A stretch of 7,806 nt of DNA from Gemmatimonadaceae bacterium. Lineage in GTDB: Bacteria > Gemmatimonadota > Gemmatimonadetes > Gemmatimonadales > Gemmatimonadaceae. Where the stretch lies: the NCBI GenBank assembly GCA_019689955.1, contig JADGGM010000119.1, forward strand, positions 1 through 7,806, in the 5' to 3' direction. Below are positions 1 through 7,037 of this stretch, in pieces; within the stretch, counting starts at the first letter, position 1, and every line of letters starts with the position of its first letter. The notes under the pieces were generated by a model, which saw nothing but the letters and a program-made list of their open reading frames with translations, did no database searches and was not told the origin of the DNA. Position numbers and translations under genes: made by a program.

Positions 1-105
1 GTCGGGAATGCCCTCACGCCACCCGGCGCGCCGCCTGATTGCCCGCGGCGGCGGCACGAATCATCCGTGCATCGTGCCGTCTGCCACGCCGCGCCGCCGA
101 CCCAC
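1..105. other. Region upstream of the ATPase gene
   Basis: This GC-rich stretch precedes the ATPase start. The ATPase frame is open back to a GTG at 67, so the true start could lie slightly upstream. I see no convincing promoter, terminator or ribosome binding site. The window begins too close to tell whether an upstream gene is co-transcribed. Confidence 0.3.
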
Positions 106-2835
106 ATGCCGAACCGCGACCCTTCGCCAACCCTCGCCACGCCCACGGGCGCTCCGCGCGCCGCCCCGGAGGCGCCCTGGCACGTGCGCTCCGCCGAGGA
201 GGTGGCGCGCGCCCTGGGGACGGGGCCCGACGGGCTCCCTACCCGGATTGCGGAACAACGGTTCCGGGAAATGGGACCGAACGAGGTCGAGGCCGAGCGC
301 GGGACGCCCTGGTGGGTGCTGGCGCTGGGACAGCTGCGCGATCCGCTCATCTACATCCTCCTCGTGGCCGCCGGGGTGACGCTCGCGCTCGGCGACGTCA
401 CCGACGCCGGGGTGATCCTCGTCGTCGTGGGGCTCAACGGCGTGATCGGCTTCGTGCAGGAGCTCCGCGCCCGGCGGGCGATGCGGGCGCTCGCGCAGCT
501 CTCGGCGCCGCACGCGCAGGTGGTGCGCGACGGGGAAGCACGCGAGGTGCCGAGCCGGGAGCTGGTGCCCGGGGACGTGGTGCGGCTCACGTCGGGGTCG
601 CTCGTCCCGGCAGACCTCCGGCTGGTCGAGGCGCGCGACCTGGCGCTCGACGAGTCGCTCCTCACCGGCGAATCGATCGTGGTCGAGAAGACCGACGCGC
701 CGCTCGCCGACCCGGGGCTCGTCGCGCCGGACCAACGCAACATGGCGTTCGCCGGCACGACCGTCGTGCACGGACGCGGCGAAGGGATCGTCGTGCGCAC
801 GGGCGCGGCGACGGAGCTGGGGCGGATCGCGTACGTCATGCGCGGCGTCGGCCGGAGCACGACGCCGCTCCAGGAGACGTTCGCGCGACTCGGGCGGTGG
901 ACCGGCGTGGTGGTCCTCGCGCTCGCGACGGTGGTGGTCGCGATCGGCGTCATCCGCGGGAGGCCGCTGGCCGACGTGTTCCTCACGGCGGTCGCGCTCG
1001 CGGTCTCGGCGGTCCCGGAAGGGCTGCCGGTGGTGCTCACGGTGACGCTCGCGATCGGCGTGCGCCGCATGGCGCGCCGCAAGGCGATCATCCGCGCACT
1101 TCCCGCGGTCGAGACGCTCGGCAGCACGACGGTGATCGGGTCGGACAAGACAGGGACGCTCACCAGGAACGAGATGACGGTGCGCGCCGTGTGGACGGGG
1201 GGACGGCGCTACGAGGTCACCGGAGCCGGCTACGCGGTCGAGGGGCGCGTGGAGCACGACGGCCGCCCGGTCCGCGCCGCAGAAGCGCCCGCACTGCGGG
1301 AGACGCTACGCACCGGCGTGCTGGCGAGCGAGGTGGACATGCGCGCGATCGAGGCGGGGCGCGCGGCCGGGGACCCGACGGAAGTCGCGCTCGTCATCGC
1401 CGCGATGAAGGCCGGGATGGCGCCGGCCGAACTGGATGAACGGCACGAAGAGGTCGACCTGCTCCCCTTCGAGTCCGAGCGAGGGTTCATGATCTCGCTG
1501 CGCCGGGAGGAGAACGGCCTGGTGGAGCGCCTCAAGGGCGCGCCCGAGGTGGTGCTCTCGCGCTGCGACCGGCAGCTCGGCCCCGACGGGCGGGAGGAGC
1601 CGCTCGACCGCGATGCCGCGCTGGCCAAGGCCACGACGTTCGCCGGCACGGGGCTCCGCGTGCTCGCCATCGCGTTTCGCTCGACGAACGCGCCGCGCAT
1701 CGTCGAGCACCCGCTCGACACCGGGTTCGTCTTCGCCGGGCTCGTGGGGATCGAGGACCCCGTGCGCCCGGAAGCGGTGACGGCGGTCGCCGCAGTGCAG
1801 GGCGCGGGGGTGCGCGTGCTGATGCTCACCGGCGACCACGCGGACACGGCGCGCAGCGTCGGGCAGCGGCTCGCGCTCGGCGACGCGGTGGTCACCGGGC
1901 GCGAGATCGACCGGCTCTCCGACGACGCGCTCGACCGCGCGCTCGAGCGCGTGCGCATCTTCGCGCGCGTCACGCCGGAGCACAAGCTGCGCATCGTGCA
2001 GCGCCTCAAGGCACGGCACGAGGTGGTCGCGGTGACGGGCGACGGGGTAAACGATGCCCCCGCGCTGCGCGCCGCGCACCTCGGGATCGCGATGGGGGCG
2101 CGCGGGTCGGACGTCGCGCGCGAGGCGTCGGACATGATCCTCGCCGACGACAACTTCGCGACGATCGCCGCGGCGGTGGAGGAAGGGCGGATCGTGTTCG
2201 CGAACATCCGCAAGGTGACGTTCTTCCTCCTCTCGACCGCGGCGAGCGAGATCCTGGCCGTGCTCGGGACGCTGATCATCGGGTGGCCGCTCCCCTTCAC
2301 GGCGGCGCAGATCCTGTGGATCAACCTCGTGACCGACAGCCTCGAGGTCATGGCGCTCTCCTTCGAGCCGGGGGAGCCGGGGCTGCTCCGCCAGCCCCCG
2401 CGCCCGCGCGACGAGGGGGTGCTCACGCGGCCGCTCTTCGTTCGCGTCGCCGGCGTGGGGCTCGTGCTCGTGGTGGCCACGCTCGCGATGTTCTGGTGGA
2501 CGCTCCACGCCACGGGGGACATGCGCCTCGCGCGCACGGTGGCGGTGACGCAGATGGTCGTGCTCCAGTTCTACCACGTGTTCAACTGCCGCTCGCTCGA
2601 CCGGTCGGTGTTCCGCATCCCGCTCTTCTCGAACCGCTTTCTCTTCGTGAGCATGGTGGCGGTGACGCTCGCGCACCTGGCGGCGCTGTACGTGCCGTTC
2701 CTCCAGCGCGTGCTGCGCACCACGGCGCTGAGCGCGGCGCAGTGGGGGGTGATCCTCCTCGTCGGCCTGGTGGTGATCGTGGGCGGAGAGCTGGACAAGG
2801 CGATCAACCGCCGCGCGCACCGTCGGCTGGGGTGA
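106..2835 (+). CDS. P2-type cation-transporting ATPase (calcium-pump-like)
   Basis: This is a complete 909-residue P-type ATPase that should use ATP to move a cation, most likely Ca2+, across the cytoplasmic membrane. In order it shows an N-terminal cation-ATPase domain (about residues 25-75), helices M1-M2 (81-118), the actuator domain with TGES at 187-190, M3-M4 (266-312) with the P2-type PEGLP motif at 304-308, the phosphorylation motif DKTGT with Asp347, a nucleotide-binding domain with KGAPE at 477-481, TGD at 575-577, TGDGVND at 644-650, and six C-terminal helices. Compared with SERCA, the site II ligands are kept (Glu305, Asn740, Asp744), as is the M5 Glu (Glu715). The M5 Asn is replaced by Ala712 and the M8 Glu by Gln821, as in plasma-membrane Ca2+ pumps. 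ATG at 106 was chosen because the in-frame GTG at 67 only adds a Pro/Ala-rich leader. No clear ribosome binding site precedes either start. The ion is inferred; the fold and mechanism are firm. Confidence 0.95.
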   Translation: MPNRDPSPTLATPTGAPRAAPEAPWHVRSAEEVARALGTGPDGLPTRIAEQRFREMGPNEVEAERGTPWWVLALGQLRDPLIYILLVAAGVTLALGDVTDAGVILVVVGLNGVIGFVQELRARRAMRALAQLSAPHAQVVRDGEAREVPSRELVPGDVVRLTSGSLVPADLRLVEARDLALDESLLTGESIVVEKTDAPLADPGLVAPDQRNMAFAGTTVVHGRGEGIVVRTGAATELGRIAYVMRGVGRSTTPLQETFARLGRWTGVVVLALATVVVAIGVIRGRPLADVFLTAVALAVSAVPEGLPVVLTVTLAIGVRRMARRKAIIRALPAVETLGSTTVIGSDKTGTLTRNEMTVRAVWTGGRRYEVTGAGYAVEGRVEHDGRPVRAAEAPALRETLRTGVLASEVDMRAIEAGRAAGDPTEVALVIAAMKAGMAPAELDERHEEVDLLPFESERGFMISLRREENGLVERLKGAPEVVLSRCDRQLGPDGREEPLDRDAALAKATTFAGTGLRVLAIAFRSTNAPRIVEHPLDTGFVFAGLVGIEDPVRPEAVTAVAAVQGAGVRVLMLTGDHADTARSVGQRLALGDAVVTGREIDRLSDDALDRALERVRIFARVTPEHKLRIVQRLKARHEVVAVTGDGVNDAPALRAAHLGIAMGARGSDVAREASDMILADDNFATIAAAVEEGRIVFANIRKVTFFLLSTAASEILAVLGTLIIGWPLPFTAAQILWINLVTDSLEVMALSFEPGEPGLLRQPPRPRDEGVLTRPLFVRVAGVGLVLVVATLAMFWWTLHATGDMRLARTVAVTQMVVLQFYHVFNCRSLDRSVFRIPLFSNRFLFVSMVAVTLAHLAALYVPFLQRVLRTTALSAAQWGVILLVGLVVIVGGELDKAINRRAHRRLG

Positions 2836-2900
2836 CCGATCGGTGCAGCGACGCGGTCGAGCCGGCGAAGATGGCGATGCGAGAGGGAGCAGCGGCCGAG
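2836..2900. other. Convergent intergenic gap
   Basis: This 65-base gap separates the stop codons of the convergent ATPase and deacylase genes. It has no GC-hairpin followed by a T-run on either strand. The only structure is a 10-base perfect palindrome at 2835-2844 that overlaps the ATPase stop codon. It has no loop and does not look like an intrinsic terminator, so termination here may depend on Rho or on signals inside the opposing gene. Confidence 0.4.
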
Positions 2901-4556
2901 CTACCGCCCTGCCGCCCGCTCCGCGTCCCCGGCGCCCCCGCGCCGCAGCCCGCGCCCCGCGAGCACGCCGGTCACGCGCCCCGCATCGACCGCGAGCTTC
3001 CCGTTCACGAGCACGTAGCGCACGCCGGTCGACAACACCTCCGGCGACTCGTAGGTCGCGCGGTCCGTGATCGTCGAGTCGAACACCACCACGTCGGCGT
3101 AGTACCGCGGCGCGAGCGTCCCCCGCCCCCGGAGGTGGAGCGCCGCGGCGACGAGCGCGCTCGACTTGTGGACCATCTCGGGGAGGGTGAGCACGTGCTT
3201 GGTGAAGACGTACTCGCGCAGCTTGCGCGGGTAGGTGCCGTACTTGCGCGGCATCCCTTCGCTCCCGTCGGAGCCCGTCATCACGAAGCGGGCGCGCATG
3301 AAGCGGTCGATGTCCTGCTCGTTCATGTTGAACGACGCCACGCTCGCGCCGCCGGCCGCGATCACCGCGAGCGCGGCTTCCACCGGCTCGAGGTGGCGTG
3401 CGGTGGCGATGTCGGCGAGCGTCTTGCCGACGAGGGTGCTGTCGTGCGCCTTGGTGACGAGGAGGGAGGCGGCACCGCCGCGCCGGCGGAGATTCTCGCG
3501 CATGTCGGCCACGAGGCGCGCGTGCTGGACCGGGTCGGCGATGCGCGCGGCGAGCGAGTCGTGCCCGCCCTCCACGGCCCAGCGCGGGAGGAGCGACGCG
3601 CTGAAGCTGGTGCCGGAGGCCGTGTACGGGTACTGGTCGGCGGTGACCTCGAGCCCCGCGCGGCGTGCCTCCTGAATCATCGCGATCACGGTATCGCTCT
3701 TCCCCCACACGTCGACACCGAGCGCTTTGATGTGCGCGATGTGCACCGGGAGGTGTGCCGCTCGGCCGATCCGCAGCGCCTCGGCCACCGCGCCCACGAG
3801 CCCGACGTTGTACGAGCTCTCGTCGCGCAAGTGGCTGTCGTAGATCCCGCCGTACCGCGCCGCGACCTTCGCCAGCACGATGACCTCCTCGGTGGCCGCG
3901 AAGCTCTGCGGGGGGTAGAAGAGGCCGGTCGAGAGCCCCAGGGCGCCTTCGCGCATCGCGCGGTCCACGAGCGCGCGCATGCTGTCGAGCTGCGCCGGCG
4001 TGGGGGCGGCGCTGGACATGCCGAGCACGCGTTCGCGCACGGTGCCGAAGCCGACGTAGAGCGCGGCGTTGGTGCCGATCCCCTGGCGCTCCCACCGGTC
4101 GAACGTCTGCGCGATCTCCACCGGGCCGCCGCCATCGTTCCCGACGACCACCGTCGTGACCCCCTGCATGAGATACGGCACGTTCCCGTGCCGCTCGGGG
4201 CTCGACAGGTCGCCCCCGGTATGCGTGTGCGGATCGATGAATCCTGGGGCGACGAAGAGCCCGCGCGCATCGATGCGCCGCGCCGCGACGACGTGCGCGG
4301 CCGCGGCGTCGCCCACGAACACGATGCGATCTCCACGAACGCCGACGTCCGCCACGCGCTCGGGACTGCCGGTGCCGTCGACGACCGTCCCTCCGGCGAT
4401 GAGGAGGTCGACGGTATCGCGGAGCGCCGCGTGAACGATGCGCGGCGTGCGGAGGTGCGCGGCTGATGCCGGGCCGTGGGCCGCGGCGGGTGTGAAGGCC
4501 ATGAGGCTCGACGCGCCGAGGAGCGCGCCGAACGCGGAGCGAAGGGAGGTCGGCAT
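2901..4556 (-). CDS. Exported N-acyl-D-amino-acid deacylase family amidohydrolase
   Basis: This 551-residue protein belongs to the amidohydrolase superfamily, D-aminoacylase branch. Those metal enzymes release D-amino acids from N-acyl-D-amino acids. An N-terminal signal peptide (basic start, hydrophobic stretch about 8-21, Ala-rich cleavage region near 24-33) predicts export to the periplasm. The small beta domain starts near residue 48 (VDLLIAGGTVVDGTG). The metal motif HTH is at 110-112, in the setting PGFIDPHTHTGGD. Other family motifs are YDSHLRDES with His242, HIAHIK with His275, DQYPY at 307-311 and the catalytic-Asp motif SDG with Asp430, followed by PRKYGTYPR. The C-terminus (about 480-530) returns to the beta domain with a VNGKLAVDAG segment. 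An oddity is GND at 139-141, with Asp141 where characterised D-aminoacylases have a metal-bridging Cys (GNCG). The length is slightly above the usual 480-500, mostly from the signal peptide and inserts. No Shine-Dalgarno is evident before ATG 4556. Family assignment is strong; the substrate is not determined. Confidence 0.92.
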   Translation of the reverse strand: MPTSLRSAFGALLGASSLMAFTPAAAHGPASAAHLRTPRIVHAALRDTVDLLIAGGTVVDGTGSPERVADVGVRGDRIVFVGDAAAAHVVAARRIDARGLFVAPGFIDPHTHTGGDLSSPERHGNVPYLMQGVTTVVVGNDGGGPVEIAQTFDRWERQGIGTNAALYVGFGTVRERVLGMSSAAPTPAQLDSMRALVDRAMREGALGLSTGLFYPPQSFAATEEVIVLAKVAARYGGIYDSHLRDESSYNVGLVGAVAEALRIGRAAHLPVHIAHIKALGVDVWGKSDTVIAMIQEARRAGLEVTADQYPYTASGTSFSASLLPRWAVEGGHDSLAARIADPVQHARLVADMRENLRRRGGAASLLVTKAHDSTLVGKTLADIATARHLEPVEAALAVIAAGGASVASFNMNEQDIDRFMRARFVMTGSDGSEGMPRKYGTYPRKLREYVFTKHVLTLPEMVHKSSALVAAALHLRGRGTLAPRYYADVVVFDSTITDRATYESPEVLSTGVRYVLVNGKLAVDAGRVTGVLAGRGLRRGGAGDAERAAGR

Positions 4557-4618
4557 GAGACGAGCGGCGAGAGGACGGGGGCTGCGGTGCGTCGATGAGT
4601 ACGGCGGCTCGCGGGGGA

Positions 4619-4624
4619 TGTCAA
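4619..4624 (-). promoter_or_regulatory. Candidate -35 box of the deacylase promoter
   Basis: On the minus strand a perfect TTGACA lies 12 bases beyond the T-run of the upstream terminator and about 60 bases before the deacylase ATG. At a 17-base spacing the -10 position reads TACTCA, a poor match. The placement just after a terminator is what a separate deacylase promoter would look like, but the weak -10 keeps this tentative. Confidence 0.35.
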
Positions 4625-4635
4625 TGCGTTTGGTG

Positions 4636-4678
4636 AAAAAAAATGGGAGGGGGTTCCGTAAAGTGGAACGCCCTCCCA
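4636..4678 (-). terminator. Rho-independent terminator of the GGT-like gene
   Basis: Read on the minus strand, a 14-base arm (4678-4665) pairs with 4657-4644 at 13 of 14 positions, with one C-C mismatch at 4670/4652. The loop is 7 bases (4664-4658), and eight consecutive T follow (4643-4636). This is a textbook intrinsic terminator and one of the few AT-rich patches in the window. It lies 107 bases past the stop codon of the GGT-like gene and 79 bases before the deacylase start. It should end GGT-like transcripts and uncouple them from the deacylase. Confidence 0.9.
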
Positions 4679-4784
4679 GGTCACGATCACCGGCGTCTTT
4701 CGGGTGCCCCGGCGGTGCGTTCCCTGGCGAGCTGGCCGGCGCGATGCTCGCACAGGATCGCGCGCGCCCGCCGGCGCTCGCCGT
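4679..4784 (-). other. 3' trailer of the GGT-like gene
   Basis: This 106-base GC-rich stretch lies between the TAG stop of the GGT-like gene and its terminator hairpin. It shows no recognisable gene, repeat or regulatory element. Confidence 0.4.
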
Positions 4785-6791
4785 CTACCACGCGATCCCG
4801 TAATCTTCGCCGTGGTTGCTCGACCCGCCCCACATCGAATGATGCGCGGTGTCGAAGAAGATCGCGTTGATGGGCCCCGACGTCCGCTCCGCAAACTCGA
4901 GCGTGTACCCCATCGCCTCGAGCGCCTTGCGCGTGGAGTCGGGGAGCGACGTGGCCACGAGGATCCGCCCCGGACGCGACTCGTGCCCGCCAAAGGAGGA
5001 GCGCATCTGGTAGCTGTTGATGTTCGGCGCCTCGGTGGCCTGCTGCACGGTCATCCCGAACTCCACGACGTTCAGGAAGAACTGCAACAGGTTCTGGTCC
5101 TGCGTGTCACCCCCCTGCACGGCGAAGGCGAGGTACGGGGCGCCATCCTTGAGCGCGAGGGTGGGAGTGAGCGTCACACGCGGACGCTTGCCGGGCTCGA
5201 TCACGTTGAAGGGGCCGTCCTTGGGATCGGTCACGAAGCTCTGCGCGCGCTGACTGAGCCCGATCCCGGTGTGCCCGGCGATGACGGCGGGCACCCACCC
5301 GCCACTCGGCGTCACGGAGACGACCCACCCTTCCTCGTCCGCCGCTTCGATCGACGTCGTGCCGCGGTAGAACGCCGCTTCGGCCGCGGAGTCCGCAGCC
5401 GTCGTCGCGCCGCCGAACTGCTCCTCCACGCCGCTCGGACGATGGGCCGAGTCCGCGGGAGCGACCGCGGGACGCTGGTCCTGCTGACCGCTCTTCGGCT
5501 GCGACGCGGCGGGGACGAAGTTGCTCACTTTCCACTGCGCGAGCAGCGACGCGAACGGGTTGGTGCCGCCCTGGTACGGGTACGGATCGCCCGGCTTCAC
5601 CGTCGGGTCGTTCTTCGCCCAATCGATCTGCCGCGCGCGGGCCTTCGCGTACTCCTTCGACAAGAGACCGCGCATCGGCTCCTCGGGCGGAAAGTACGGG
5701 TCGCCGTAATAGAAGTCGCGGTCGGCGAAGGCGAGGTTCATCACCTGGTAGATCGTGTGAATGTACTTGGGGGAGTTGTACCCCATGCTCTTCACATCGA
5801 TGTTCTCGAGGATGTTGAGCGCCTCGAGCATCGCCGGGCCCTGCTGCCACTGCGGGAGCTTGTATACCTCGATCCCCTTGTAGTTCGTGTGCAGCGGCTC
5901 CTCGATGCGCACCTTCCAGTTGGCGAGGTCCTGCATCGTGATGAGCCCACCGTCCTCCTGCACGCCGCGCACGAGCTCGCGCGCGATGTCTCCCTTGTAG
6001 AAGCGGTCGTACGCCGCATAGATGGCCTCGCGGCGGCTCTTCCCCGCGGCGAGCGCCTGCTGCTCGGCCTCGACGAGCTTGCGCCAGGTCGCCGCGAGGT
6101 CCTTCTGCACGAAGATCTCGCCCGGCTGCGGGGCCTCGTACGCGGCGCCGGGGTGGGTGAGCATGACCGCGGGGGAGTACTTCCACTGCTTGATCCACGA
6201 CTTGTAGTGCTCGATGGTGCGCGAGAGCTGCGCTTCCATGGGGTAGCCGTCGGCCATCTGGATGGCCGGCGCGAGCACGTCGGCGAGCGAGAGCCGCCCG
6301 TACTCGGCGAGCATCGTGAGCAGCCCGCCCACGGTCCCCGGCGTAACGGCGGCGAGCGGCCCGTACTCGGGCGGGAACGCGTACCCCTTGCTCCGGTAGA
6401 ATTCCGCGGTCGCGCCCGTGGGGGCGACGCCGAGCGCGTCGATCCCGATCACCTTCTTGGTGTGCGGGTTGTAGATCAGCGCCTGCGTCTCCCCACCGCA
6501 GGAAAGAGTGTCCCACATCGTGCACCCGGCGGCGAGCATCGCGGCGGCGGCGTCGACGGCGTTCCCGCCCTTGGCGAAGATCAGCGCTCCGGCCGTGGCC
6601 GAGAGCGGCTTGCCGGTGATGGCGAGCCAGTGCTTGGCGTGGAGCGGAGGCTTCTCCGTCTGCGAGTAGCGCGGATCGGCCGACTGCATGGGCTGGCCGG
6701 GCTGTCCCGTGCGGCGCTGGGCGTGGAGCGGAACGGGGAGCGCCGCGAGGGTGATGAGGGCCGCGATCCAAAGGCGAGAGCACGCTGGCAT
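4785..6791 (-). CDS. Exported gamma-glutamyltransferase-like Ntn hydrolase
   Basis: This 668-residue proenzyme is of the gamma-glutamyltranspeptidase family. Those proteins cut themselves into two subunits and use the new N-terminal Thr to cleave gamma-glutamyl or acyl amides. A signal peptide with hydrophobic core at about 8-22 and likely cleavage at LHA-Q (24/25) predicts periplasmic location. The GGNAVDAA motif is at 75-82. The self-cleavage site is before Thr478 (GTTSIEAAD), giving a small subunit of 191 residues, as usual. PGKRP at 533-537 and Gly560-Gly561 (GGDTQDQ, oxyanion region) follow. A low-complexity Gln/Ala/Pro/Ser linker (about 430-472) precedes the cleavage site. By motif alignment the E. 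coli substrate-binding Arg114 is Leu120 and Asp433 is Ser518, so it may be an acylase-like member rather than a true GGT. ATG 6791 was chosen because it begins the signal peptide and has AAGG 5 bases upstream; the frame stays open further upstream without coding character. A strong terminator follows. Confidence 0.93.
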   Translation of the reverse strand: MPACSRLWIAALITLAALPVPLHAQRRTGQPGQPMQSADPRYSQTEKPPLHAKHWLAITGKPLSATAGALIFAKGGNAVDAAAAMLAAGCTMWDTLSCGGETQALIYNPHTKKVIGIDALGVAPTGATAEFYRSKGYAFPPEYGPLAAVTPGTVGGLLTMLAEYGRLSLADVLAPAIQMADGYPMEAQLSRTIEHYKSWIKQWKYSPAVMLTHPGAAYEAPQPGEIFVQKDLAATWRKLVEAEQQALAAGKSRREAIYAAYDRFYKGDIARELVRGVQEDGGLITMQDLANWKVRIEEPLHTNYKGIEVYKLPQWQQGPAMLEALNILENIDVKSMGYNSPKYIHTIYQVMNLAFADRDFYYGDPYFPPEEPMRGLLSKEYAKARARQIDWAKNDPTVKPGDPYPYQGGTNPFASLLAQWKVSNFVPAASQPKSGQQDQRPAVAPADSAHRPSGVEEQFGGATTAADSAAEAAFYRGTTSIEAADEEGWVVSVTPSGGWVPAVIAGHTGIGLSQRAQSFVTDPKDGPFNVIEPGKRPRVTLTPTLALKDGAPYLAFAVQGGDTQDQNLLQFFLNVVEFGMTVQQATEAPNINSYQMRSSFGGHESRPGRILVATSLPDSTRKALEAMGYTLEFAERTSGPINAIFFDTAHHSMWGGSSNHGEDYGIAW

Positions 6792-7037
6792 GTGGACCTT
6801 GGGGTGAGAGAGGAGATCCGCACCTGGCGGCGTGGGCGCGCCGCCCGAGACGCTCGATGATATACGCAGCGTGAACGGCGCGCGATGGGCCCAGCCCGCC
6901 CGGGCGCGCGCTTCGTGCGGTCGGGCAGCGCACACGCCCTCGCCTCGCGGGGCTCCGCGGCGCATGGTATCGTACACGCAATCACCGCGAAGGCGGCGCA
7001 CGGCTGCGCGGCGCCCGACTCGCCCATTGACCACGTC
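6792..7037. promoter_or_regulatory. Divergent intergenic region between GGT-like and TauE-like genes
   Basis: This region should hold the promoters of both divergent genes. The only AT-rich islet near the GGT-like gene is at 6857-6864. On the minus strand it contains TATCAT (6862-6857), a five-of-six match to a -10 box, but no good -35 lies 16-18 bases upstream. Between this and the GGT-like start is a 7-base inverted repeat (6826-6832 and 6839-6845, 6-base loop) that would form a hairpin in the leader. On the plus strand a GGTATCGTACAC segment near 6966-6977 could serve the TauE-like gene. The frame of that gene is open from 6885, but the translated leader lacks family similarity. Confidence 0.35.

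Noticed and set aside
2835..2844. Perfect 10-base palindrome at the ATPase stop codon
   Set aside because: It has no loop and no T-run, and short GC-rich palindromes are expected by chance here. It is not supported as a terminator or operator.
1306..4095. Very long minus-strand open frame (929 codons) spanning the ATPase and most of the deacylase gene
   Set aside because: It is antisense to the ATPase and out of frame with the deacylase. Its product is an Arg/His/Asp-rich string without domains, typical of shadow frames in GC-rich DNA.
2283..4466. 727-codon plus-strand open frame running from inside the ATPase over the deacylase gene
   Set aside because: It overlaps two well-supported genes in other frames and has no recognisable domain; it is a product of third-position GC bias.
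4704..6860. 718-codon plus-strand open frame opposite the GGT-like gene
   Set aside because: The translation is Arg/Val/Leu/His-rich low-complexity sequence without motifs, while the opposite strand encodes a clear family member with signal peptide and catalytic residues.
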